64,000 nucleotides of DNA from Macrocystis pyrifera (GCA_031763025.1 JASSKH010000007.1:4269930-4333929), one strand, 5' to 3'; counted from the stretch's first letter, positions 1 to 12,531 are shown. Notes: a model not told the origin generated them from the letters alone. Numbers and translations: made by a program.

Positions 1-1800
1 GGTAAGGTTAAAAGAGCTATTGATGCGTACTCGCACTCGTATAATACTACCGCTGTTGTGAACCTGGTTCCAAATTGACTATTTTCCGGAATACTTTTAC
101 TTTTTGCCTCCGGTGGCAGGTCTCTTATCGCGCTCTCGGCTGCGGGGCACGCAGGGGGCTCGCGTGTACACCACGGCCCAGGTGTGGGCCCCCGCCGCCG
201 GGCTCCGTGGGGCGTGCTGTGGGAGATCCAAGTTGCGAACTCTGACAAGTAATCGCGGGGGGGCCTTTCGCTCAGCTAGAGCCAAGCAAGCCCACGGAAA
301 CCCCCCCGACTGTCATGTTTCCATTTTATTACGTACTGGTAGCAGTTTTTCGCGAGAGTGGTGCTTGCTGCTGTTTCTCAAGTATCGCAGCAGCCCTTGA
401 AGGTTTTGGGCAGCCACGGCGGTACAACAGCCGCGCTTCAAACTTTTCCCCACGTGACAGCCACGAACGACGTTGCTGCGTGTGTGTGAGCATGCGTGTG
501 CGTGTGTGTATCCTCCAGCAGTAGGAACCGAGAGGTCAGGTGCAATTTCAGCTTTATATGTTTTTTGCTACCATGCGCCTACAGCAGTAGCAGCATCTGT
601 ATGTTATGTTGTATACCAGGTACATGTGCAGGCATCACACTACTGCTGTAAGCTCTAGGTTTTGGTGTTCAAGCTTCAGCTTTTGATGTTGCAGCATCCA
701 TGGTACAGGCAGCAGAAGCAGCACTTCAAAGTCTTCTTTCTTTTCGTGACAGCTACGAACGGGGCTACTAACTGTTGAGTTTGTGCGCTCGTGTGCTCCT
801 GTGCGCGTTTCATCCTGAGCACACACCGAGCCGGGCGATTCCCGCCCGCTCTTACTCGCTCTGAAATTCAAGAGCGCCCTCGCAGTTACAACAGCCAGCA
901 GCGCTTCAACATCAGCAGCAGCATCGATCGGTGAACACCAGCGAACCTCACACAGGCTAAAATATGAAAAAGGAACGCCTGTGTCCTGTGTCCCCCCTTT
1001 TCAACTTGCGACACCACCGGGGTTCGGATGAAGTCAACCACATCCCGAAGGGGAACCTTGTATCGATCTACTGTACGGGTTGCTCAAATCCTCCTCATAC
1101 GTACGCCGATTGGTTAATGCTACGAGCACTGATGTCGTACTCGTACCTGGTAACTGCAATAGGTAGGTCCGGTGTACCTACTGCTGTAGCTCCGTCATCT
1201 ATTATTACGGGGGTCCATAGTTAACGGGACCGTCATCTGTTATTAATAGTGGTGCCAGTACGTACGTGAAAACATCAAAATGTAGTACTTGTACGTACCG
1301 GTGTCAGGTACGTACTGGGTACTGGTACTGGTACAAGTATCAATTGTCGAAACGCAATACGATGGATGCAATATGATACTGGCAAGCAAAAACACCGCCA
1401 GCTCCGTGGGACACATTCAGGGATGTAGTAGGTACAGGACGGCCAAAAGCCGACACGCACAGATTACTGAAAATGCTGGTACGGTGTACGGTACCAGCAA
1501 CACCCATCACAAGCAAGGACAAGAGCAGAGCAAATACCGCCGTCGTGTATAGTGCATATTGAGAATTTGTACTTGTACAAATTGATATTAATAGTATCGG
1601 TACTCGTATCAAATCGTGTCTATTAATATTAATAGCACCATCACCACCTTTTAGAACTCAGAACCTGAGAGAGATTAGAGAAGCAAAGCTCCAGCTCCAT
1701 TGGGGTTAAGTTGCAAGGTTTTATCCAAGCACGCTAAGCAGCGCACACACCAGTGCCATGTCTACCGTCTAGTCGCAGGCAGCGCCTGCTGCCTGCTGCC
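1..1800. other. No recognisable gene
   Basis: I see no coding exon I can support here. A fragment of the 110 bp MITE family lies at about 1,203-1,232 (TATTACGGGGGTCCATAG followed by unrelated sequence). The stretch 1,280-1,630 is rich in GTAC-containing short palindromes such as GGTACTGGTACTGGTAC. Reading frames are short and lack family signatures. Confidence 0.5.
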
Positions 1801-1823
1801 TGCCCCCTGCTGTGCATTGATAG

Positions 1824-2012
1824 CTACTCTACGTGTCTCACGTCGTCGTCCGCAGGCTTCTCCGCCTTCTTGGCGGGCGCAGCCGGGAGTGCCCTCGCCG
1901 TGGACGCGGCTGGTGCCGCCGCGGCTGGTGCCGCCACGGCTCCGCTTCCGAGGCTGATGTAGCTCAGGGCCACTGCCATCTCATCGAACGAAATGTCGCA
2001 CGTAGTGGCCAT
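1824..2012 (-). CDS. Candidate first exon, Ala/Pro-rich small protein
   Basis: An ATG at 2,012 in a good context (GCACCATGGCC) opens a frame whose first 24 residues are ordinary (MATTCDISFDEMAVALSYIS...). An Ala/Pro/Lys-rich stretch then ends in three Asp codons. A GTGAGA splice donor follows those codons directly, in phase 0 like the other introns of the window, so the in-frame stop at 1,824 is probably intronic. The AAPAA...KKAEKPADDD composition resembles the hinge of acidic ribosomal P-proteins, but the P-protein N-terminal domain is absent and I do not assign that function. I could not find the downstream exon. It may be a chance frame. Confidence 0.3.
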   Translation of the reverse strand: MATTCDISFDEMAVALSYISLGSGAVAAPAAAAPAASTARALPAAPAKKAEKPADDDVRHVE

Positions 2013-3011
2013 GGTGCTACTGCTGTGCTGGGGTGGTTCTGGTGGACTGCTTGCGGACTGCTTTGTGCGGTGGGGTGTGTGTGGTGTAGTGTTTCCAAGT
2101 AAAACGCCTCTCGGTGATGGAAAACCATACTAACCAGGGGGTGCCAACCGGCACTGGTTACACCGCCATTTTATGGTTGTCCGTTGTCCGTTGTCCCGTG
2201 TCCGTATGTCCGCATGATCGTGCGTCGACGTGCCTCTGCGGTTATGCGCGCGCGAGGCCCGCCCTGCACACCGTTCGCCCACACCCCGCATTGAACGCAT
2301 CTCAGCGCCAGAACAATGAGCGCCTGATCCATATACTACTATTAATACTTTTACTATTACACTACTTCTTCTGTACTGCAGTAAGCTTTGAAGTTGTTGG
2401 CAATCTTTTCTGGACGAGCTATTAACCTCCTTGTCTCCGTGTAGATCAAATGTGGCCTGTGGTGTTTCGTGAAGCAGCACGTTTTTTGCATCGTACGCAT
2501 CAAGATCTATGAAGTTGCGGCAGCCTTTAGGATATCATTCCAAACCTATATAGCCAGAACAATGAACCCGTCGTCCACGTTGTAAGCGCGGCAATGTGAG
2601 ACCCCGGATCTGAGTTACGACGAGGAGGGAGCAGAAGCTGGAGAAGAAGCAGAACGAAACACACATTTATTCTTCTTGTGCGTAGAGATGGGACGATGGG
2701 ATGCAGTAAAAAAGGGCGCGGATCGGTGTATACTCGTAGTAGGGATCAGTTGCAACTATAACGATACTTGCCTTGTACAGCAGCAGCACAATAATAATAC
2801 CTCGAACCGATGAGAACGTACGAGTACGTATTATGTAGGGCAAAACACAGTCTGCACGTCGTTTGGACCGCATCGCACTTACCTGCTTTTTTTGTGCTTC
2901 GCACGACACACACACATACATGCATACTGTACACAGCAGGGACGGCATACCTAGTTACCAGTATCTCAACGGCGAAGAGTGTATATCGAACCTGGGCACA
3001 CCGATGGGCTC
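2013..3011. other. Intergenic, nothing recognised
   Basis: About 1 kb between the candidate minus-strand exon and the EB1-like gene. Only short frames without motifs are present. It should contain the promoter of the plus-strand EB1-like gene, but I see no clear core element. Confidence 0.4.
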
Positions 3012-5182
3012 ATGGGCTCCTACATGCACACTGCCAGCGGCGCGGTGCGATGGTCGTCGAGTCAGCTGATCGTTTGGGTCAACACAGTGCTCCAGGTGAT
3101 AACTTTTGTTCTGTTGAGAAATTTGACCTAAGCTCGCTTTGCCGCGCATTGTTAATTGTTAGTAATATGTGGTCGACCGAAGACAGGCACAGAGAGCAAA
3201 AACAGCCAAAAACTGACTGAGTAGATTGGTTCGCTCACCTATGAATATACATCATATGTACGTACCTACCTGGTGTGGTGCATGACCTCGCCCACAACAA
3301 AGCATCACCCACAACAAAGCTGTTGTCACCCAGCAGCTCACAAGAAACCCAAAAATTCAGGCGGCTGCGTCAGTTATCACGGGGGAACATACTGCAGTAA
3401 TACTAAATAGTTAGAACCAAATATGGGGGGTGTGAAGCTATGATAGGAGGATACCTAGTTTTTGGGTCTATGATGGGGTCTCTGATGCATACACCCCCCC
3501 CTGCAATACCATAATCTCGCTTCGCTGCTATTAACAGTGAACACTCAAGGAAGGCAAGGGGCACGGTCTCAACTTTTTCATTGACGCGGTTGGCGATTTT
3601 TTTCCACGATTTTTCGACCCTGCAGGCCGCTCTGCTAAACTTGGAGTTTGGGTGTGTTGTGTTGTGTGTGTGTTTTTTTTTAATTCCCCGCTCTATATAT
3701 ATACCCAGTTGGATGGAGAAGACTCTCGCTCGGGACCTATTACGTGTCTGCGGGAAACGGCCGCGGGATGCTTCTACGCTCAGATCTTGGACGCTCTCCT
3801 TCCGGGAAAAGTGAGGATGGATGGTGTCGTGTGGGGTAAGCACGGCATCGTTCTGGAGCACGAGGTGACCAACAACTTCAAGGCAAGAACAAAAAAAAAA
3901 AAAACAGCTTAATATTAGTTCGGAGCAACTCCTTCTGCCACTCCGATTCCCCAGACGTTGTCCGAGCAATAATTTGCTGTCATGGGAGAACATGGTAATC
4001 AGACCCTAATGTGGTGTGTAAACATGAAGTAGGGGGGTAGTTGGTTTTTGGGTACATCGTGGGTTCGGATTACTTCATACCTGGTATATACTATGGTACT
4101 ATGGAGGGTGAGAAAAATGTTAGTGTAACTGCGGCGGTCAAGATGGCAGTAAGGAAAACCGACGTGTGCGGCAGGCAGAGTGGTATGCGATTTATAAACG
4201 AACCGAAGTGGTCCAGCTCGTGCCCCTCGGTGTATCGCCGTTATTCTCGCTGTCGAAGCATGAATGCACCTCGTGTTGTTCTGTTCGCGGGGGTGCTGCT
4301 GCCGTTGTCCCCCCGCCCCCGTAATACCGTAACACGTGCAACAACCTCTGTGTACGCATAGTACGTAGTAGGTGGATGCACTTTGGGGGCTAGCACGTGC
4401 CACGTATCGGGCACCGCATCAGTACCAACGAGATCGCGAATTTGCTCAGCTTTTTTTAGTAGCCTTCGAACGTGCCTCGGCTGTAAAACCAACATCCCGT
4501 CCAGACCGTGTCATCCTTCTTCCCTGTGGTGTCGGCATCCATGAACGCCGGCCGTACCCGCATGTACCGACGGGCAAAAGCAACCAACACGTTTTCTACA
4601 CCATCAGCCCCTATAAGTAACATAATTCATCGTCATTACAAAAGAAACGGTTCGCTTTTTTTCAGCGCGGACAACAGCTTTTCCACTTGGGACAATGTGC
4701 GTCGCAGCTCTTCGTAACAGTGCCACGGTATATATCTATCCATCTCTCCAATAATGCAGATTATTGCAGTGGCCCTCCACAGCGCAGGGGTGGAGCACCG
4801 AATCGACTTCGACGCAATGGTCAAGGGTCGCCTGGCGGCCGTGCTAGAGTTCACGCAATGGCTCAAAAACATTTCTTCGAATCCATACTTCATCGATCGC
4901 ATCCACTGCTACGATGCCGGTCGGAGGCGGGCCTTCTGCAAGGAAAGCATCCGGGACCCAACCGCAAGGAAAATAGGGGAGGGGAGGAGAAGGAGGAGGG
5001 GCAGAAGCAGGAGCAAGAGCGGAATCAGAGAGCAGCAGCAGGAGGGGAAGGACGATGTCGACGACGACGACGACGACGGCGACGACGAGCAGCATCGGAG
5101 CAGGCCCTCACGCTGTGGGCGTCGTCAAGGGCGATGGTACCGAGGGGGAAATAACAGTGAGCGATTGCAACTCCCGATGTAG
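3012..5182 (+). CDS. EB1-type calponin-homology protein (three exons)
   Basis: Exons: 3,012-3,095, 3,709-3,882 and 4,760-5,182; introns are phase 0. EB-family proteins bind growing microtubule plus ends through an N-terminal CH domain. The exons follow that domain in order. Exon 1 gives SQLIVWVNTVLQ (EB1 has LAWINESLQ). Exon 2 gives AAGCFYAQILDALLPG and LEHEVTNNFK (EB1 AAYCQFMDMLFPG, LEHEYIQNFK). Exon 3 gives MVKGRLAAVLEFTQWLKN (EB1 LVKGKFQDNFEFVQWFKK). The exon 2-3 junction keeps the family spacing exactly. Intron 1 is GT-AG; intron 2 starts AAG|GCAAGA, a GC-AG intron. The start is the first in-frame ATG, with another at 3,024. After the CH domain the exon 3 frame turns Arg/Ser-rich, then Asp-rich, and stops at 5,182, giving 226 residues. 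No coiled-coil EBH domain is seen, so further exons may exist. Assignment is by eye. Confidence 0.72.
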
Positions 5183-6275
5183 AACAGCTTTCAACGAGGA
5201 GGAACCCGTGCTCTATTACACCACGGCGGGGCACGGCTTGCCGTATCGACGTACCCTGAGGGCTCGGAAAGTTCCTTCGCCGGGCTCCGGGTACAGCGGT
5301 GGTGGCGGCGGCAGCTGTCGGGTTTCTACAACAACACGCGGCAGGCGTTCCACCGTCGCGTTGAGGGTGGGCCAGCCGGGGAAGAAAGAGGTTCACCACG
5401 ACCGCAAGGATTCGAGATGGGTTTGGCCCCAAGGTGAACTCTCCTCCTCGCGTCCGGCCATTGGACACCCCCTTTCGTGCGATCACTCGCGACGTCCAAC
5501 GCACGGACTCGCCCGTAGAGAAGAGATGAAGGAGGGGCGTTGCAGGAAAAAGAGTGGCGTTGTCGGTGGCTGGGATCAGGGGAAATCGAAGGACAAAATG
5601 CCGCCGCCGTCGTCGTCGTCGCCACCGTCACGGCCGTCGCCGCTCGACTCGGTCGTTTGGGATCATGAGTTAGTGGTTCACCATCCGCGGGTGCCCGCCG
5701 GCCACGAACTACGCGCGGAGCTCACACCTGCTTATGGTGATGCTGCCGTCGGTGCCAGGCGGCTTGAATCGCTCTTCTCCCGTGAGACGGCGGCCGAGGA
5801 CGGCGATGATGACCCCACCAACGACCGACCCGTGGTGGTTCTGGGCTCGTTGAGGGGCATCTGCAGCAGTGGGGGGGGCAGGTCGGTGGTCAAGTTCTAC
5901 TTGACTGCCGCCTCGGGAGGTACTGCTGTCGGCGGAAGTGATAGCGGTGGCGGCGGCGGCGGCGGCCGTCGCGGCCGCGCCAGCTGGCCACCATCATCAT
6001 CCTTGGACGGTGAAAACTGCGCGGCGAAGATACTACCCTTACCGTTGCGTGGGAAGGGGGGGTGGGGGCGCGGGGTGGTAAGAGAGCACGGGCCGCGTCA
6101 CGACAGAGTTTGGGGTTACAACAGCAACGCCGAAGGCGGGAAAGTGAAACTACCACGAGGAAAAATTCCGGCGGTCACGGAGACGCCTCCCCCCCAGCGT
6201 CCCAACAACGGGGGGGGGGGCAGAAAACGCCGCCGAATACAGCAAGAAGGGGAGTTGGAAGGGAGGGTGTACTAA
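5055..6275 (+). CDS. Hypothetical Arg/Gly/Ser-rich reading frame
   Basis: A 406-residue open frame overlaps the end of the EB1-like exon 3 in another frame. It is rich in Arg, Gly and Ser, with simple Thr, Ser/Pro and Gly runs. I recognise no domain. The GC-rich triplet texture (GACGAC, GGCGGC, CCGTCG) looks more coding-like than the flanks, so part of it may be a 3' exon of the EB1-like gene reached by a splice I could not place. It may equally be an accidental frame in GC-rich DNA. The far end runs into a minus-strand SINE-like repeat. Confidence 0.25.
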   Translation: MSTTTTTTATTSSIGAGPHAVGVVKGDGTEGEITVSDCNSRCRTAFNEEEPVLYYTTAGHGLPYRRTLRARKVPSPGSGYSGGGGGSCRVSTTTRGRRSTVALRVGQPGKKEVHHDRKDSRWVWPQGELSSSRPAIGHPLSCDHSRRPTHGLARREEMKEGRCRKKSGVVGGWDQGKSKDKMPPPSSSSPPSRPSPLDSVVWDHELVVHHPRVPAGHELRAELTPAYGDAAVGARRLESLFSRETAAEDGDDDPTNDRPVVVLGSLRGICSSGGGRSVVKFYLTAASGGTAVGGSDSGGGGGGGRRGRASWPPSSSLDGENCAAKILPLPLRGKGGWGRGVVREHGPRHDRVWGYNSNAEGGKVKLPRGKIPAVTETPPPQRPNNGGGGRKRRRIQQEGELEGRVY

Positions 6276-6502
6276 TGTCATGCGCGGGCCGTGGTCGTAT
6301 GGCCGTAGACCCTTGCGTCCCTACAATGCCGGGGCGGAGCACGTCGGGTTTTCGCCGATCAGGCAGACGTTTGCTTGCACCAAGCGCAAAGCGCCGTGAG
6401 GTGTCCGGCGAGTCCCATGAAGGGTGAGCTTCATTCTACTAAGAACCACTTGCTGAGGCGGACTTTCTTGCATGTGGATGACAAAAGCGTCGAACTAACT
6501 GC
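6268..6502 (-). mobile_element. SINE-like repeat, C-tail family
   Basis: Read on the minus strand this contains the family core: GCGACTCGCC..ACACCTCACGGCGC, CTTGGTGCAAGCAA, GTGAAAACCCGACGTGCTCC, GTCCCGGCATTGTAGGGA and TACGACTACGGCC. The end is GTACAC. The tail here is degraded to a mixed G-rich stretch on the plus strand. Confidence 0.7.
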
Positions 6503-6724
6503 CGGCGGGGGGTGTAAGTACTCCTACTGAAGGAAACGCGAGATGTATGAGTAGCGCGAAGGGCTCGAGAAACGTTCCGATAGCGTCGGGGGTTAGGGGA
6601 AAGCTGAGGCCAAGCCCACCACCCTTGCTGCGAAAAAGAGGCGGTGTTTCGGCGGGGCTAAGAGTACTGCTGCTGATGATGATGATTCCGCCCTGTTGTT
6701 TTTTCCGTTGAAAGAGGAAGGTAA

Positions 6725-6865
6725 GCGGCCAAAAAAACAGGTGAATCGTGAAAGAAAAGGATAAAAAAAAAACAGGCGAATCGTGGAAGAAAAGGATTTT
6801 ACAAAAACAGGCGAATCGTGGAAGAAAAGGATTTTACAAAAACAGGCGAATCGTATAGGAAAAGG
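6725..6865. repeat. Tandem repeat, about 34 bp unit
   Basis: Four successive copies of a unit containing AAACAGGCGAATCGTGGAAG then AAAAGGATTTTAC. The first and last copies are diverged, the middle two nearly identical. Confidence 0.8.
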
Positions 6866-7342
6866 ATGATGTTCGTGTCAACAGCATAGCAACCATTGAA
6901 AGTAGGATGCCGTTTCCAATAACTTCGGGAGGGGTGTGGCTGCCACCAGTTCTAGAAGGTCACTCCGATGGCACATCATACGCCATAAAATCGCAGAAGT
7001 AGGAGGCCTCCGCGATCGGATGTGCCGACCAACATCTGCGCGAGCCGTTTGAAGACTCACCCGTGCTACGATACTCGTAGCGGTGTGCAGCACCCAAAAA
7101 AAGGCTTCGCCCGGTTGCTTGCAAGCGGCGGCCAGCGACCTCAACGACGCCGTGCGAAACAGTGACGCCGAGAGGTGAACAAAAGCACTATCTATGCACC
7201 GATTTTACGTAGCACCCAACATTTATGTCGTTGTGACTGATGGTCTGTGCGCGCTTTACGAACAATCCTCGTGCCGATTATTTTTGCTCGAGCTATTGTT
7301 GCACGTAAAAGACCTGTGTTGGGGGGGGGGGGGGGGGGGTGC
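6866..7342. other. No recognisable gene; G-run at its right end
   Basis: A minus-strand frame at 6,878-7,144 (88 residues) shows no family motif. A G-run of about 20 closes the stretch at 7,321-7,339. Confidence 0.4.
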
Positions 7343-7432
7343 CCTTTTAGTTGGGAATGCAGTCCCGTTTTGGGGACAAACATCTTGGAATTAGAGTGGT
7401 TTATCTCCGAAACGGGACTGCAGTCCTAAAGG
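7343..7432. mobile_element. piggyBac-like MITE (CTGCAGTCCCG palindrome)
   Basis: A near-perfect palindrome of about 90 bp: TTTTAG, GCAGTCCCGTTTTGGGGACA, a short centre, then the inverse with GAAACGGGACTGCAGTCC and TAAA. It belongs to a family found seven times here, whose complete copies are bounded by TTAACCCTTTTAG. Confidence 0.7.
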
Positions 7433-7439
7433 CGGGTCC

Positions 7440-10400
7440 ATGCGCGGGGAACCGGAGAAGCCGGAAGTTGGGGCGGGATGCCTGTTGTGTGTCCGTCGCC
7501 AATCGATTTCCGCCGCGCGCGGTAGGAGCGTCGACCGTTAGGGACCGCCTGCACAAAGCAAGTGCGTACAGTACAAGTCAGTAGTAGGTTCTGAGCTTTT
7601 GACTTGGAGGGGGGGGGGACGGACGGACGGACAGCTTTCGACAAGACAAGATACGAAGGAAGGAGCTTCCAAAGTAGAAGATCCTGGGCGAACCTAGGGA
7701 TTTCCCGGGAGTTGCTTGCTGTATATCGGCATGTTTATGGTGTGGGGTGTTTGTATTGCAGGCGACAGACTGGAAAACTTTTCAGTTTTGTTGACTACTT
7801 GACGACGCCGGCTGATGTTGTTATGTTTCCTTCGCAAAAAATAGAAATGCTTGCTGACGGATGTCAATCGATGCATGACGGAGGCCAACGCATGATGACA
7901 GGCGTCAACGCCACGACGGATGGGGGTGTCAAGCATCAACGCAACAACCAGCAAGCGCTTTTCTTTGTTTGACTTGCTGTCTGTTCGAAAGAGAGGACGC
8001 TCCACCCCTCTCCCCCCCCCCCCCCCGGTGACCTGACGCAGCAGCGCTGATAAATTGGGCTGTTTTCTTGATATAAAAAAATGAAAATAAACCTTGACGG
8101 GATACTGCTACAACGTTACCACCACCACCACAAGCAGCGGTAGTATAGTACACAGTATTAATAGTACTGAAGTCTAATCTAATAATTAGCGACGTTGAAT
8201 AAGACTCGGCCCTTTCTCTCTCTGGAAGCCGCCACCCCCCCCTCCCTCCCCCGCGCCGGCAACTATCGCTTCCCCGAAAGACAATTCGGCCGACGAGAGG
8301 ACGACTGTTCAAGTTCAATTCAAGACATGCAAATGAAAACTCCAAACTCTACAACAATCTCATGTCTCTACGCTCCCCGCGTCGACGAAGCGAGTCAACA
8401 AACAGTCGGCGGCCCCGACCCACCCACCGACTCACCCACCCTCCCGCCCTTATCGTATGCTTCCTTCCCCTTACGCTTTTGCCGGCTCCCACGACGAACG
8501 GCGACTCGCTTTCGCTGAAACGGAGACAACAGCAAAAGGCGGGGGCATGCACCCCCCCCCCACCTGCTCTCGGCGCATGAAACCAAACCGAGACATGCTG
8601 TACGCGCGCACGGGGGGAGGGAGTCCAGAAACGGGACGCATCTACAGAACCCTTTCCCTGTACAACTCCAAACCGTTAAGAGCTACCTATGTCGAGAACA
8701 AACGCGCCGCGAGTCAGCTTTCTCTCTACCCCATAAAAGGTTAGGTTTCCCAAAAACTTTCCGACAACGACTGTCGCTCTTATCATCAAAACACCCGAGC
8801 GCCTCTGTCGTACACGCTTGTCAAGTAGCTGAAAGCAAATGTTGCGTTTCGGCAGCGATAATATATCACCCCCCTCCTCCCCCCCCCCCCCCTCCCCCCG
8901 CTCATCACGCCTATTATATGGCACAGCTGTATACCCCATCGCGGACTCTTACTCTCTCCCCCCTCCCCCCCCCCCCCCCCCCCCCCCCACCTGTTCGCGC
9001 GCACAGCCCACGCCACTGACGTGCATCCGAAACCCAAGCGCATAAAAAGAAGAAGGATTTCCCAGCTACACAACTCCCCCCCCCCCCTCCCCCTCTCCCC
9101 CCCGGACAACCAAAACTCCTTCCAGGAACCGATCTAACACCGCAATCGGTTAAACGGGAGGGATTCCCAAGACCAGACAGCCTCCGGTGAACACGACGCT
9201 ACTGGTACAAACGCTGCTGTTGCGCCAAACTAGCGCCAAACTACACTACCACTACTAACAGTACGCGATGAAAGTGAAGTACCCCTCCCGCCTCAAATGT
9301 CGAAACCCCTATAACCGAGTACCGCTACGTAACACGCAAAAAGGCGACAAAAACACAACACCCCTTGGGGACGAATTTCGGAGCTGATTTTCTCCCATCA
9401 TAGAAACAAAAAAAAAAAAAAAACAAAACGGGAGAGTGCAGGCGCCCACGACGAAAATGGGCGGCGGGTTTTTCAGAAATTAATACGGCGGAGAGCTTTT
9501 TTTCGAGAAGACGTGTGCGTCGTTCGGCGTTCTCGGACTATTTTCCCGATTTTCCGACAGAATCAGCTTTTATATATCGTCCGCGGGGAAGGGGCGGAGG
9601 GTTGTCTTGTCACACGAGTTGATGCGAGAAAGTCCGGTACATGAAACAACGGTACTATATTACTACTGCGGTACGTGGCGAAGTGCCCCTTCCATCAACT
9701 ACACTGCCAACAACCACCCGGATCAACACCCGAGGGGGGATCCTGAAGCATCTCTCTGCCTTTCCCGAGGCAGGGGGCAAGTGCGAGCGGGTTTCCACAA
9801 AAAGGAGGCGTCAGACCACACCGCGGGGAAAAAAACAAGAAAAAAAAAACTGGTGATCGCCACCTATAATATAACACCATGTATGCCGAACGACAAACAC
9901 CTTCGCACCAACAAAATAGAAGAGAAGACACACACACTAAACTACCACGGGGGCACAGACCAGACTACCAACCCCGCGCCATGCGGTTGAGGCCATCACA
10001 CAACAAAACGAGGCGTTCTACGATAGAGATTCTCCCCAAAATATTCTGAGGAGGCTCCTCGCTTGACCTCAAGGAGCTCCATATATACCTCCGCAGTGGC
10101 TGACTTCAGCAAAAACCGATTTTGCTGCATCCCGTTGGATAATTCCATGGCCCGGCAAGTTTACAAAAAAAACGTCATTTTTCGGCACGAGATGTGGCAT
10201 TCCGACGATTTTGAGTTAATGAACCCCGTCAAATTCGGGAAAAAAAATAGCGCAAATGTGCTACCTCTATCGTAGAATGCGCCAAACAACAAAAAATAAA
10301 AAGAGTCGATGAAACGGCAAAGACTTAAAAAAAAAAAAAAAAAAACACGAGTGATTTTCCTTTTCCGTGTGAGCACTTCGTCCTTGACATCTACCCCACG

Positions 10401-12440
10401 CCCCGACCGACACATTGCTCGAACGGCGTGGTTGACGAACCCGAATTTTAATGGCACGAAGCTGCCCCAACAAAGAGCCCGCTCCCAGCAATGTTTTTTT
10501 TCCCGCCCCCGCATCCCACCCCATGCGGTGCAGTGCCATGCGGTGCGATAGGGTGCGGTGCGATAGGGTGCGGTGCAATGCGGTACAATGCAGTTGTGCT
10601 ACGTTGTACTGGAAAATGATGCGGGGTAATACCATGCGGCGCGTTTGCATGCAAGAATACTAAAAGAACTCATTACATCGAGGTCTACACACGAGTTCTT
10701 ACCCTAGTCATTGTCTGACGCCCAAAAGAGAAAAAAAAAATCGTAAGACAACGAAGCCCCCCCCCCCCCCCCCCCCCCGCTACCCTCTCTATCATCTTTA
10801 AGAGCCGAGTAGAAGCGCCAGGCCGGGTCCGCCCGCCCGCCTCTTTCTCTCGCTCGGAGTCAAGCGGAAGCGTCAGGTCCGGGGAGCCGAGAGATTTGTA
10901 GTGCTAGAGGTCAGCGCAAGAATTCCATTTTTCCCGGTCATTCGGTAACACCCGCCCCCCCATCATGGCAATCTACGTGCAAGACTCCTAATAGTCGTCC
11001 TTCGCGACACGCCCCGAAAACAATCTCTTCGCCTCCATATATATCGTTGCGTCAAGCCTGCTGGGTCTCCGGGCACGAGGGCAGAAGGTCGACAATATCT
11101 GACAGACTACTGTAGATAGATCACGATCTAGATCATCTACAGCAGATAAACTTCCCCGTTCATGAGACGCCGTGTAATAGTCGTACCCAGAAACTAACAC
11201 CTGCGCGCAAGAAAAAGCCCCGTCATACAGGTCCCAACCGGCAAGCATTGTGATCTGCAGACCGTGAAAAGATGAAACAAACAAGGGATTTGTACGCCCC
11301 GAAGTAACTAGATCATGAACTGGGGGATCTGTCTGATCTGTCGGACGTGTCGAAAATGTTGAACGAGAAGCTTTCACCACGACGCGGTACACACGCCCTC
11401 CCTAACTAACACGACTTCCGTCAAAACGCCCATCGAAAAGACGACGGCCACGAAGCTTGGCCATGGGCGACGCAGCATGACGCTCGTATAAACCACAGCA
11501 GACAGTCCAAACGTCGGCCACATCATGATCTACCTTCTTCTGGACCATCTACTGTACCCTCCTCACCTGCCACCGTCTCGATATATTTTGCAGGTTATGT
11601 GTAGCACAGATCCAACCGGGCGAACACACCGGTCGTCCAGACCATGCGGATTAGACGACTCCCCGGCGGCAACAGCGTGCGCCAGATCGATCACACAGAT
11701 CGGGAATCTGTCTACCGTGAAAGGTGTAGATCATGAAGCGGAAATCGAATATTTGTTCGGCGTGTGAATTAGCTAGCCTCTTCTACCGCTATCATATTAT
11801 GATCTATCCGGGAAACTGCGGGGCAAGTCTACGAACATCAGTCAGCAGCATCAACAAGGAACAAAGACGACCGAAAAACAAAAGGAAAATAAAAAACGAT
11901 TCCGTCACAACGCCCAACAAAGAACGACGCCCGGAAAGAAACCCTGGACATGGGTGGCGTAACGGCCCTTTTCTTCATCCAACCAATCAAAATCAGTCCC
12001 TTTTGTCCTTCCTCGCTTACTGGTACGTAGAATCGGAATACTGTGGGGCCACGTCTACGAAACACCAGCATAAAAACCAAACAAACAAACAAAAAAAAAC
12101 GACCGAAAAAAAAAACAAAACACACACACAAGCCAACGACAACAAAGAACAAGAACAAATATAAAACAGGTGACTCGTACGGTACCTTGCTACCAATACC
12201 AGGGGCATTTTTCTCCTCTCCATGTACAAAACCAAACGCCTACGTACCGCTTACGTAGTCAATCCCGCCCCCGCCCCCGCCCTCACCGCTCGTCCAGCCA
12301 CAACGCCAACGACGATCTCCGGGGCAGTCAGTCGCCTCTATTTCGGGGAGTCACAGAAATCAGAACACAAGATAGACCCGTAGACCATACCAGGTGCAAT
12401 CTCCCTAACGTTGCAAATCATATTTGGTTCTTGACCTACG
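7440..12440. other. Five kilobases without a recognisable gene
   Basis: This stretch holds many C-runs (about 8,013, 8,879, 8,969, 9,075 and 10,757), A/T runs, and a degenerate GCGGTGCGATAGGGTGCG tandem block at 10,520-10,600. The minus-strand frame at 10,988-11,392 (134 residues) and the plus-strand frame at 7,604-7,972 (122 residues) show no motif I know. Between 11,090 and 11,810 the words GATCTAGATC, CAGATC and GATCATC recur; the same vocabulary returns at 23,490-23,830. An A-rich block lies at 11,860-12,165. Confidence 0.4.
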
Positions 12441-12448
12441 TACTGCAA

Positions 12449-12531
12449 TACCACTCTGTACCTAAATATAAGCACATTTTGGTTTTAAAACTAGCTCAAA
12501 ACCAGTGCTTATAATATGGGACAGAGTAGTA
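12449..12531. mobile_element. TA-flanked 83 bp palindrome (CCACTCTG family)
   Basis: Begins TACCACTCTGTACC, then AAATATAAGCAC. The second half mirrors it: GTGCTTATAATATGGGACAGAG, split here as GTGCTTATAATAT and GGGACAGAG. Related copies lie at 28,006, 30,682 and 63,567. Confidence 0.65.

Noticed and set aside
1824-2012. Identification as a ribosomal P1/P2 protein
   Set aside because: Only the Ala/Pro/Lys hinge resembles it; the globular N-terminal domain and the GFGLFD end are not present.
3403-3993. 196-residue minus-strand frame
   Set aside because: It is antisense to EB1-like exon 2, where the plus strand matches a known domain and has splice sites.
4430-4902. Minus-strand peptides (e.g. 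RRYMRVRPAFMDADTTGKKD) in and near EB1-like intron 2
   Set aside because: Protein-like composition, but the pieces lie in different frames, the gap between them (29 bp) is too short for an intron, and one overlaps EB1-like exon 3 antisense.
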